DNA of 28,938 nt from a virus: positions 1 through 28,938 of IMG/VR virus record IMGVR_UViG_3300010373_000111. One strand, 5' to 3'. The translations under genes were made by a program, and so were the position numbers. Within the stretch, counting starts at the first letter, position 1, and each line of letters begins with the position of its first letter. The notes under the pieces were generated by a model. That model did not search any database. It saw only the letters and a list, made by a program, of their open reading frames with translations, and was not told the origin of the DNA. Positions 21,378 to 28,385 of this stretch are shown piece by piece.

Positions 21378-21977
21378 ATGACCACGGGATTTATCGACCA
21401 GCGCATGTCGGTGGGCGTGGCGTCCGGCTTCATCGGCGGACCCGAATGGAGCACCAACGTCCAGACGCTCTCCAGCGGTCGCGAGTCGCGCAACAAGCTC
21501 TGGTCATATCCCAAGCACCATTACACGGCCAATGTAGGCGCTTTCACTGCGGCTGATATCCAGGAACTTCGCTCGATCTTCTATGTGTGCGCCGGCCAGT
21601 GGGGAGCATTCCGCTTTCAGGACCTGGTCGATTTCAACGCTGTCAATGAACCGTTCCCGGTAGTCGTTGGCACGACCACGCCAGCCCAACTGATCAAGAC
21701 CTATACGTTCGGGACGCAGCAGGCGGTCAGGCAGATTCAGGCGCCCGTGTCGGGCAGCGTAGTGGTGCTGGATTCTGACGGCATCACGCCGATCGCTGGC
21801 ACCTGCGATTTCACGACAGGCCTATTCACGCCGACCGCCAATTGGCCGCATGCGACGGCCTCATGGTCCGGCAAGTTCGATGTGTGGGTGCGTTTCATGT
21901 CCGACTACGGCTCATTCACCGCCATCCGGCCCGAGCTGCTTACCGCCGATATCGAATTGCTTGAGGTGAGCGTCTGA
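21378..21977 (+). CDS. tail tip protein, DUF2460 family
   Basis: 199 residues. DUF2460 proteins are distal-tail-like subunits first seen in the Rhodobacter gene transfer agent and are common in lambda-like tails with this tip type. Landmarks: N-terminal GFIDQRMSVGVASGFIGGPE, RFQDLVDFNAVNEPFPVV in the first domain (FRD.D type), then the second beta domain KTYTFGTQQAVRQIQAPVSG, DFTTGLFTPT and the closing KFDVWVRFMSDY with LELLEV-like ending IELLEVSV. It directly follows the tape measure gene apart from the inserted lipoprotein unit. Its stop overlaps the DUF2163 start by one base. Upstream ATG at 21363 is closed by a stop and cannot serve. Confidence 0.93.
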   Translation: MTTGFIDQRMSVGVASGFIGGPEWSTNVQTLSSGRESRNKLWSYPKHHYTANVGAFTAADIQELRSIFYVCAGQWGAFRFQDLVDFNAVNEPFPVVVGTTTPAQLIKTYTFGTQQAVRQIQAPVSGSVVVLDSDGITPIAGTCDFTTGLFTPTANWPHATASWSGKFDVWVRFMSDYGSFTAIRPELLTADIELLEVSV

Positions 21978-23137
21978 TGCCTCGCATCATATCGACGGCA
22001 CTAGCCGCTCACCTCAAGGGTTCATCGACCACCGTCTGTTATCTATTGAAGGTCATGCCAAAGCGTTCGGGCGTGGCCACCTTCGGCATATGCACGCTCG
22101 ATTCGGACGTGATCTATGACGATGGCACGGGCCCGCTGACCTATCGCGCGCCACGCGGTTACACGACGTTCGACCTGGACACGCGCGCTGATCTCAGCGT
22201 GGGTACCAGCGAAGCGGAAGGGCTGATCGCCGATTACCCGGCCGATGGTGTCACGGCGGTCGGCGTGGCGCGCGGCGACTACGATGGTGCGCGGTTTGTG
22301 CAATATCTGGTGAACTACGCCGACCTGACGATGGGTCACGGCATCCTGAATGCTGGCCAGATCGGCCAGGTCACGATGATCGACGAGATCACCTGCAAGA
22401 TGGAACTACGCTCGCTGACGCAGATCCTGAAACAGCTCTCGATCATCGAGGCGACCTCGATTACCTGTCGCGCCGCCTATGGCGATTCGCGTTGCAAGAT
22501 GCCGCTGCGCTGGTACAACGCGACGGTAGCAACGGTAGGGCTGGAATCGGATCGCACCTTTACGCTGGTCGATGCGCCCGGCATCGGTGCGCCACCCGGT
22601 AGCGCCACTGGCCCGGTGAGCGGCGTGCCGTTCTTCACAGGTAACGGCACTCAAGCCACCACGCAGCTGCTCGACACGGCAGGAGATGCAGTGCGTTCGG
22701 GCTTCACTGTCGCCACGGTCTATGCGGATGGCATCGCCACGACGCATTACGCAGTCGATTCGTCGGGCCTCGTCACATTCAACGACGGCTCAGGCGTCAC
22801 GACGGCGCCGGCATCGGGTGTTGTATATACGTGGGACGGCACGCTGACCCTGCAGCCGGATGGCTTCTTCGTTCCAGGCGTTGTCGAATGGCTGACCGGC
22901 GCCAACGCTGGCCGCGAGAATGAGGTCGAGAGCTATGTCGCGGCCACCGGCACTGTGATACTGGTCATCCCGACATATCAGACGATCGCGCCCGGCGATA
23001 CGCTCAAGATTCGCCGCGACTGCGACAAGTCCAAAGCGATGTGCCGCGACATCTATGGCAACCTGCTCAATATGCGTGCCGAGCCGGAGTTGCCTCGTGC
23101 CAACGGCACCGACCTGCAATCGCCGAGCGCCCACTGA
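21977..23137 (+). CDS. tail hub protein, DUF2163 family, with an inserted module
   Basis: 386 residues against a usual ~270-300. The N-terminal part (STALAAHLKGSSTTVCYLLK, AEGLIADYPADGVTAVGVAR, GDYDGARFVQYLVNYADL) and C-terminal part (RRDCDKSKAMCRDIYGNLLN) are standard for DUF2163/phage_BR0599 proteins of GTA-type tails. Four cysteines, Cys164, Cys173, Cys349 and Cys356, are spaced in pairs; equivalent residues in lambda gpL and the GTA hub coordinate an iron-sulfur cluster, so the same is expected here. Residues ~218-290 form an extra beta module that lies between the two cysteine pairs. The stop overlaps the NlpC/P60 gene (TGATG). Confidence 0.92.
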   Translation: MPRIISTALAAHLKGSSTTVCYLLKVMPKRSGVATFGICTLDSDVIYDDGTGPLTYRAPRGYTTFDLDTRADLSVGTSEAEGLIADYPADGVTAVGVARGDYDGARFVQYLVNYADLTMGHGILNAGQIGQVTMIDEITCKMELRSLTQILKQLSIIEATSITCRAAYGDSRCKMPLRWYNATVATVGLESDRTFTLVDAPGIGAPPGSATGPVSGVPFFTGNGTQATTQLLDTAGDAVRSGFTVATVYADGIATTHYAVDSSGLVTFNDGSGVTTAPASGVVYTWDGTLTLQPDGFFVPGVVEWLTGANAGRENEVESYVAATGTVILVIPTYQTIAPGDTLKIRRDCDKSKAMCRDIYGNLLNMRAEPELPRANGTDLQSPSAH

Positions 23138-23577
23138 TGCGTGCCATCGGGCCACTGCTGAGCGACGCGGAGCGCGAGGCGTTCATTGTCGAGGCGCGCA
23201 GCTATCTCGGCGTGCGCTTCCGGCACCAAGGGCGCTCCCGGCACGGGGTGGATTGCGCCGGGCTGCTGCTCGCGAGCATGGCTGCCATCGGCCGCCCCAT
23301 TGTCGATCTCGAAGCCTACGGGCGCGAGCCCTTGGGCGATGGATTGCGAGGGATGCTGGTAGCGAATCTTGGTGAGCCGATTGCCAAGGAGATGATGCAG
23401 CCTGGAGACGTGGCGCTCATGCGATTCCGCGGTGAGCCGTCGCATGTCGGACTGCTGACGGCATACCCCTATGGCGGCCTCGCGCTTCTGCATACCTTCG
23501 CCCAGGTGAAGAGGGTTGTCGAGCATCGGCTCGACGAAGAATGGGCCGGCTACGTGATTGAGGTATTTCGGCCATGA
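23137..23577 (+). CDS. tail-tip peptidase, NlpC/P60 family
   Basis: 146 residues from the ATG that overlaps the hub protein stop. The catalytic triad is visible: Cys40 in HGVDCAGLLLASM, His103 in EPSHVGLLT, and His119 in LALLHTFAQVKRV as third residue. The length fits a stand-alone domain as in lambda gpK and the GTA P60 protein. It probably trims peptides of the cell wall during DNA entry, or acts in tail assembly. It sits between the hub and a small basic gene. The frame is open upstream but inside the previous gene, so the overlap start is preferred. Confidence 0.93.
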   Translation: MRAIGPLLSDAEREAFIVEARSYLGVRFRHQGRSRHGVDCAGLLLASMAAIGRPIVDLEAYGREPLGDGLRGMLVANLGEPIAKEMMQPGDVALMRFRGEPSHVGLLTAYPYGGLALLHTFAQVKRVVEHRLDEEWAGYVIEVFRP

Positions 23578-23690
23578 CCTCTAAAACGCTGGAAAAAAAG
23601 GCGCGCGAGGCCGCCAACATGAGGGCGTGGAGAGCTGCCAATAAAGACCCGATTGAATTCATGCAGCAGAAGCGGGGGATGCTGCTTTGA
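23574..23690 (+). CDS. very small basic tail-region protein, 38 aa
   Basis: An ATG overlaps the peptidase stop (ATGA) and the stop overlaps the TTG start of the large hub protein, so the frame fills the gap exactly. The peptide is strongly basic and helical: MTSKTLEKKAREAANMRAWR, then ANKDPIEFMQQKRGMLL. I do not recognise a family. Coupling of translation to the next gene is a likely function, with a possible structural or assembly role. The coding claim rests on the two perfect overlaps and the absence of another frame here. Confidence 0.6.
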   Translation: MTSKTLEKKAREAANMRAWRAANKDPIEFMQQKRGMLL

Positions 23691-26194
23691 GCGGGAATCA
23701 AATCGGCACCGTCATCGGTGGCGCGATCGGCGCCTATTTCGGCGCGGGCAACCCGGCGGCTATCCAACTCGGCATGGCCATCGGCGGCATAATTGGTGGC
23801 GCGGTCGACCCGACGCACATCAACGGCCCGAAGATCGGCGACGGCCAGCAGCAGAGCGCGACGGACGGTAACTCGATCGCATGGATTCAAGGCACCGCGA
23901 TGGTGGCCGGCACCATTGTCCAGGTCAGCTCACGCCGGCAGATCCGTCACAAGGATGGCGGCAAGGGCGGTCCGGTGCAGGTTACTTATACTGCCGTGCA
24001 GGACTTCGCCATCCTCATCTGCGAATCGAGCGAGCTTCGCGACAGCACCATGAACTCGGTGCTCATGGTAATGCAGGACGGGAAAATCGTTTACGACGTG
24101 CGCCCGGGTTCGACGATGCTGGCCGATTCGTATAAATGGAAGGCCAACGTCGACTTCCTGTTCGGCGCGGAAGATCAGTTGCCGCATCCGACGCTCGAAG
24201 CGATTACCGGGATTGGTAATACCCCTGCATACCGCGGGAGCTGCATCGCGGTGTTCAAGAATTTTGATGTGAGTTCGGCAGGCGATCGCATTCCTTCGTT
24301 TCAGTTTGTCGTTTCATCGGCGGATACGGGCCTGACGATCGACGAGCCTGTCTATGGCTGGAAGTATTTGCGCTATCTCAAGACGGCGGACCCTGGTGAC
24401 TGTTCGGCGCCGAGTTTCGACGATTCTGCATGGCCCAGTGCGCCACTTCCGCTCGCCAATCCTACCGAGGCGGCAAATAGTGGCATCGTTCCATTCACAG
24501 GAACTTTGCTGCCTGATGATACTGGCGCGCAACACGGCATCTGGATTCGTCGCACGCTTGCCGCAACACCGGGAGTAGCCGCTACCGTATATTGGAGAAA
24601 AGACGACAACAATGCGCTCTATTGGAATGGCGTTTTGATTGCGTCGGATAGTTCTTATAGCCCCTTGCTCTCTCCGGTCGCTATCTCTGCATCAGATGTA
24701 AAGGCGGTAAACACCGTGGCGCTGCGAGTAGTAAATGTGTTCACGGTGAACACGATTGCTTCGCTGAAATTCGTGCAAGCGGGGAGTGGAGCCGCGGCCC
24801 CATCGCTTGAGCAGATATGCGAGCGCATTTGCGCGCGCGGCGGTCTCAGCGCGCTAGACTTCGACGCCACCGCTCTTTCGTCGACGACTGTTATTGGGTA
24901 CCCCATTGCGCGTCAGGCGAACGCAGCCGATTGCTTGTTGCCGGTGCTGCAGGCGTACTTCGCGTTTGGCTCTGAGTACGAGGCAAAATTGAACTTCGAG
25001 TTCTATGGCGCCGATGCGGCAGTGACGGTTGACCGAGCTGATTTGATCGAGGGCAATGACTCGAACAAGAGTTCCATCGTCAGCAACTTGCGCAATCAAG
25101 CCACCGAGTTTCCGCGCCGTGTCGTCGCAAGCTACATGGACCCCGCGCAAAACTATTCCGTAGTGGACGTGGCTGCCGAGCGCCGCGCCGTCGACGTGAT
25201 AGCGATTGGAGATCAATCCTTCCAAGTCCCAGTCGTGATGTCGGCCGATGACGCCGCCAAAGCCGCCGATCGGGCGCTTAAGGTTGCCTACGCCACGTTG
25301 GAGGGCACGCTGGAATACTCGACGCCATTTGCGGGCTCCGACGTCTATCTGAGGTTGGTTGCCGGCGAGCCTTTGCTATTCCAAGGCAAACGATACGTTG
25401 CGGACGAAATGGTCCTCGGTGTTGGTGGCGTGAAGTTCACGACGCGGTATGACCGTCAAAGTGCATATACGTCGAGTGTGCAGGCGATTACCGGCAACGC
25501 ACCGATTCCGCCGTCGTCACCGTACTCGGGACCGACGACGCTGATCCCAATGAATCTCCCTGCACAACGTCCGCAGGATAGCGTCGGCGTCTACATTGCG
25601 GCGGCCAGCGCTGACGGGCGGGATAGCTGGCAGGGTTGCACGGTACAGGCATCCTACGATGGCATGGCGAGCTGGCAGAATGCTCTGACGATCCGGATGG
25701 AATCGACCATCGGAAGCATCGCGATCGCGGCGACAACCAGCAGCGAGCCGATCACAGTCATCACGGTCAAATACGGCTTGGAGAGCGCTACCGCACCGCA
25801 GCTCGCTGCGGCGGCCAATGCTTTCGCCGTGGTCAGCGCCAGCACGCAGCTCGCCCAGCTCGCGCAGTTTGGCGCCGCAGCCGAAGTGACGGCCAATCAA
25901 TTTCAGCTGACCTCAATAACGCATTCGCTCGGTGGGACGATAGCGACGGCCATGGCGGTTGGCGACCAGTTTACATTGATGGATGCCGCTTACTTCCTTC
26001 CCATCGACCCGAGCTTGGCTGGACGCACGCTTTACTTTCGCGGCATCGGTTTCGGCGAAGCGGCGGAGGACGCGACGATTTATTCGTTGGTCTACGCCGC
26101 ATTGGCTCGCGCGGACAGCGCACCGTTCATCACCGAAGATGGCTTGTATCAATTCACCACTGAGAGCGGAACGCTCGCGCTTTCCACGGAGTAA
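23687..26194 (+). CDS. central tail-tip / host-specificity protein with a carbohydrate-binding-like insert
   Basis: 835 residues from a TTG at 23687, preceded by GGGGGAT; the next in-frame ATG (23774) would cut off part of the glycine-zipper N-terminus (GNQIGTVIGGAIGAYFGAGN), so TTG is preferred. The conserved body of phage-tail_3-like central fibre proteins is visible in ERICARGGLSALDFD, AYFAFGSEYEAKLNFEFYGA and ATEFPRRVVASYMDPAQNYS. Between them residues ~222-365 are a jelly-roll-like module (CSAPSFDDSAWPSAPLPLAN, IWIRRTLAA, WRKDDNNALYWNGV, NTVALRVVN) like those of galactose-binding domains. C-terminal beta domains follow. The protein probably forms the tail tip that contacts the host. Confidence 0.88.
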   Translation: MSGNQIGTVIGGAIGAYFGAGNPAAIQLGMAIGGIIGGAVDPTHINGPKIGDGQQQSATDGNSIAWIQGTAMVAGTIVQVSSRRQIRHKDGGKGGPVQVTYTAVQDFAILICESSELRDSTMNSVLMVMQDGKIVYDVRPGSTMLADSYKWKANVDFLFGAEDQLPHPTLEAITGIGNTPAYRGSCIAVFKNFDVSSAGDRIPSFQFVVSSADTGLTIDEPVYGWKYLRYLKTADPGDCSAPSFDDSAWPSAPLPLANPTEAANSGIVPFTGTLLPDDTGAQHGIWIRRTLAATPGVAATVYWRKDDNNALYWNGVLIASDSSYSPLLSPVAISASDVKAVNTVALRVVNVFTVNTIASLKFVQAGSGAAAPSLEQICERICARGGLSALDFDATALSSTTVIGYPIARQANAADCLLPVLQAYFAFGSEYEAKLNFEFYGADAAVTVDRADLIEGNDSNKSSIVSNLRNQATEFPRRVVASYMDPAQNYSVVDVAAERRAVDVIAIGDQSFQVPVVMSADDAAKAADRALKVAYATLEGTLEYSTPFAGSDVYLRLVAGEPLLFQGKRYVADEMVLGVGGVKFTTRYDRQSAYTSSVQAITGNAPIPPSSPYSGPTTLIPMNLPAQRPQDSVGVYIAAASADGRDSWQGCTVQASYDGMASWQNALTIRMESTIGSIAIAATTSSEPITVITVKYGLESATAPQLAAAANAFAVVSASTQLAQLAQFGAAAEVTANQFQLTSITHSLGGTIATAMAVGDQFTLMDAAYFLPIDPSLAGRTLYFRGIGFGEAAEDATIYSLVYAALARADSAPFITEDGLYQFTTESGTLALSTE

Positions 26195-26199
26195 CGATC

Positions 26200-26685
26200 A
26201 TGGCTCTTTCCCCCACCAAATACTCGGATAGGCCGGCAGCGGGCGCGCTCGACGGCACCGAGATTATTGTCGTCTCGCAAGTCGTCTCGACCGTGCTGAC
26301 GAGCGTCCGTACCACGCCCGCAGCGATCCAGACATTCTTCCGCACCACGCTGGGCGTGTGGTCGAAGAATCAGTCGGTCACGCCATTCGCGCTGACATCA
26401 GGTGCGACGGTCGCCATCGACGCCAGCAAGTCGAATAATTTCACCTTGACGATGGGCGCAGCCTGCAAGCTGTCAAATCCAACGAACCTCACCGCAGGGA
26501 TGGTGCTGAACTTCGCGGTTGACCAGGATGCTACTGGCGGTCGGGCGCTTACTTTCGATACGATGTTCAAGTTTCCCGGTGGCGTCGCGCCAACTTGGGT
26601 GACGACCGCTTCCGCCAAGAACTTCCTGAGCGCCTACTACGACGGCTCAGTCCTGCGCTGCAGCGGCGGCGCGGGGTACGCCTGA
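26200..26685 (+). CDS. distal tail protein, fibre-associated
   Basis: 161 residues from the ATG at 26200 (GGAG upstream). An N-terminal helical and beta part (KYSDRPAAGALDGTEIIVVS) looks like a tail-attachment region. The C-terminal part has the pattern of a short beta domain seen in many fibre and spike accessory proteins: IDASKSNNFTLTMGAACKLS, NPTNLTAGMVLNFAVDQDAT and FKFPGGVAPTWVT with a closing YYDGSVLRCSGG. It lies between the central tail-tip protein and the last adhesin-like protein and overlaps the latter's start (TGATG). Role in host recognition is likely but inferred from place and fold. Confidence 0.8.
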   Translation: MALSPTKYSDRPAAGALDGTEIIVVSQVVSTVLTSVRTTPAAIQTFFRTTLGVWSKNQSVTPFALTSGATVAIDASKSNNFTLTMGAACKLSNPTNLTAGMVLNFAVDQDATGGRALTFDTMFKFPGGVAPTWVTTASAKNFLSAYYDGSVLRCSGGAGYA

Positions 26686-27731
26686 TGTTCGCCATGGGGC
26701 CTGCATTTTTTAGCGCAGGGACCGGCACGCTTGCGCTTACGGGCACCTTCGCCTCGGCGTTCATCGGCACGCCCTACTCATCGAGCTTGGCCATTACGGG
26801 CGGTTCGGCGCCTTACTCGCTAACCGCCGGCACGGGCGTTTCATCAGGCTCTTTACCTGCGGGCCTCTCGCTCTCGATTTCGGGAAGCAATTTAGTGCTC
26901 AGCGGAACGCCGACGGGAACGGCAGGGACGTCAAGTTTCACGGCTTCAATTGGTTCCACCGACGGGCAGACCGCGACGAGTGCGCAGAGTATTGTCGTTT
27001 CTGCTGCGGGCAAATGGTACGACGCGCTATTCGCCAGCGGCGAGCACGGCATGGTGGTCGATTTCAACGACCTGTCGACGCTGTTTCAAGATACTGCGCA
27101 TACCGTCCCGGTCATTACTGTCGGCGATCCGATCAAATCGGCCAAGTGCAAGCGCACGGGCGCATACGGTGTGGTGAACTATGGCTCCGCGACGCTCGCC
27201 TACGATGCGACTTACAGCAAGTATTACGCGGCCGGCGACGCCGCTTTCAACCTCGCATTTGCGGGCGCCGTGCCGGCGAGCTTGGGCGGCAATGCGACAG
27301 TCTCCATGATCGCGGTGTGCAGCTATGCTTCCACATCTGCAACGATCGGGTCTTATATCGGCCCGGCGTATCCTACCAACCCGTCGAACGGCAACTGCAT
27401 CTGTTTAGCGCAAATATTAGATGGCAGCTGGTCACTTGAGTACTTTCAAGCCGGCTCCGGGCGCGGCAAGCAATCGACGGCACTGTCGGGCGTTAAGGTG
27501 GCAACGGGCGTCAAGGATTTTACGAGCGGCGCCTACCACATGACGGTATATGACGGCGTTGCTGCGCCGGCAGGCACGGGTGCCGTTGCGGGCGGAAACA
27601 TTACCGCGATGAATTTCGATATCGGCCGCGGTGGCGGTACCGCACAACGATATTACTGCCTCGTCGCCATTGATCGCACGCTCGCCTACACCGAGATCCA
27701 GGCATACAACGTCGCCGGGCAAGCCCTGTGA
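26685..27731 (+). CDS. tail adhesin with Ig-like (He_PIG) domain and lectin-like C-terminus
   Basis: 348 residues starting in a TGATG overlap with the previous gene. Residues ~20-105 are a putative Ig domain of the He_PIG type (YSSSLAITGGSAPYSLTAGT, SLPAGLSLSISGSNLVLSGT, PTGTAGTSSFTASI). After a short linker the remaining ~235 residues form a Ser/Gly/Tyr-rich beta domain (VVDFNDLSTLFQDTAHTVPV, then NFDIGRGGGTAQRYYCLVAI, DRTLAYTEIQAYN) that looks lectin-like. A domain of the WYDALFASGEHG type is often seen at the tips of phage fibres, so a receptor-binding role is likely. It is the last late gene; no clear terminator with a T-run follows. Confidence 0.82.
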   Translation: MFAMGPAFFSAGTGTLALTGTFASAFIGTPYSSSLAITGGSAPYSLTAGTGVSSGSLPAGLSLSISGSNLVLSGTPTGTAGTSSFTASIGSTDGQTATSAQSIVVSAAGKWYDALFASGEHGMVVDFNDLSTLFQDTAHTVPVITVGDPIKSAKCKRTGAYGVVNYGSATLAYDATYSKYYAAGDAAFNLAFAGAVPASLGGNATVSMIAVCSYASTSATIGSYIGPAYPTNPSNGNCICLAQILDGSWSLEYFQAGSGRGKQSTALSGVKVATGVKDFTSGAYHMTVYDGVAAPAGTGAVAGGNITAMNFDIGRGGGTAQRYYCLVAIDRTLAYTEIQAYNVAGQAL

Positions 27732-27812
27732 CTATTTCCGGTATCGCCGCCCCCGCCAGCCGCCCTTGGCTTTGATCGGCCAGCCGGTGGCCCAGGGCGG
27801 CATGACGTTCAT
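27732..27812 (-). CDS. possible 26-codon ORF, minus strand
   Basis: Encodes a Trp/Arg/Gly-rich basic peptide (MNVMPPWATGWPIKAKGG, then a WRGRRYRK end) starting at 27812, with GGGCGG upstream on the minus strand. The start codon lies in the loop of the 27793-27824 inverted repeat and the ribosome site lies in its stem, so translation could be structure-controlled. There is no independent support; it may be chance. Confidence 0.2.
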   Translation of the reverse strand: MNVMPPWATGWPIKAKGGWRGRRYRK

Positions 27813-27824
27813 TTAGCCGCCCTG
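27793..27824. repeat. 9-bp inverted repeat after the last late gene
   Basis: CAGGGCGGC (27793-27801) and GCCGCCCTG (27816-27824) are perfect complements around a 14-base A+T-richer loop. It may end or stabilise late transcripts, but there is no T-run. The following stretch 27825-27964 holds no gene or signal that I can support. Confidence 0.45.
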
Positions 27825-27964
27825 ATCTGACACCCCAATCAGCCTTCGCCGACAGCATCATTTCGTTGACGCCACCACAATGATCCCGCCCCGGCCGTCA
27901 GGCCTCATCCGGCGATAGTCAGCTTCGGCGACGTGCGTTCAGGCGCGGGCCGATGGCCGGGGCG

Positions 27965-28156
27965 CTACTTCTGCCTCAACCAACGCAAGCACCGCTCGAT
28001 CACGGCCTGCCGTTCCCGGCACCAGGCGCATTCGATCTTCGGTGCAAAGGGATGCCTCGGCTTCGACTCGCCCACATTGCCGCAGACGGGGCAGCGGGAC
28101 AGGGCGAGCATGGCGACTGCATCGACGGTGATCTGGCGGGGGTCGGATAGGGGCAT
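27965..28156 (-). CDS. small zinc-ribbon protein near the integrase
   Basis: 63 residues from the ATG at 28156; the frame is open to an ATG at 28225, and neither start has a clear ribosome site, so the start is uncertain. Two cysteine pairs, CPVCGN and ECAWCRE, are 22 residues apart and form a zinc-ribbon, followed by a basic C-terminal helix (AVIERCLRWLRQK). The N-terminus has PRQITVDAVAMLALSR. It lies on the same strand as the integrase but on the other side of the att core. Its location suggests a DNA-binding or excision-related role; this is speculative. I do not recognise a named family. Confidence 0.6.
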   Translation of the reverse strand: MPLSDPRQITVDAVAMLALSRCPVCGNVGESKPRHPFAPKIECAWCRERQAVIERCLRWLRQK

Positions 28157-28197
28157 CCCGGCAGGGTAGCGGCAGGCAGTCTCAGGGGGTGAAATCG

Positions 28198-28385
28198 CGT
28201 GTAAAACCCGTCCCGCAGCCCGCATTCCTGCGTCGAAATGAGCCCGTTTTCGTGTAAATCAATTCGCAGTAACCCCATGATTTCACAGTATCGTCTACCT
28301 TACTGTTAATCAGGGGGTCGCTGGTTCGAGTCCAGCTTCGGGCGCCACTTTAGACCGGTTACGTGTAAATCAACGTGTAAATCAA
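28198..28385. other. attP: phage attachment site attP with tRNA-Asn core and integrase arm-type repeats
   Basis: The core (about 28298-28347) is the 3' half of a tRNA gene: anticodon loop CTGTTAA (28303-28309, anticodon GUU, Asn), variable loop, T-arm GCTGG-TTCGAGT-CCAGC (28320-28336), acceptor strand TTCGGGC, discriminator G and encoded CCA ending at 28347. Left of 28298 the similarity stops, and no 5' half is present. Three perfect copies of CGTGTAAATCAA flank the core at 28251-28262, 28362-28373 and 28374-28385, with a truncated copy (CGTGTAAAA) at 28198. Their layout on both sides of the core is that of integrase arm sites. The third copy overlaps the integrase stop. Confidence 0.85.

Noticed and set aside
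28298-28347. A complete tRNA-Asn gene
   Set aside because: Only the anticodon loop, variable loop, T-arm and 3' acceptor strand are present. No D-arm or 5' acceptor strand precedes them, and the 5' anticodon stem has a mismatch; this is an att core.
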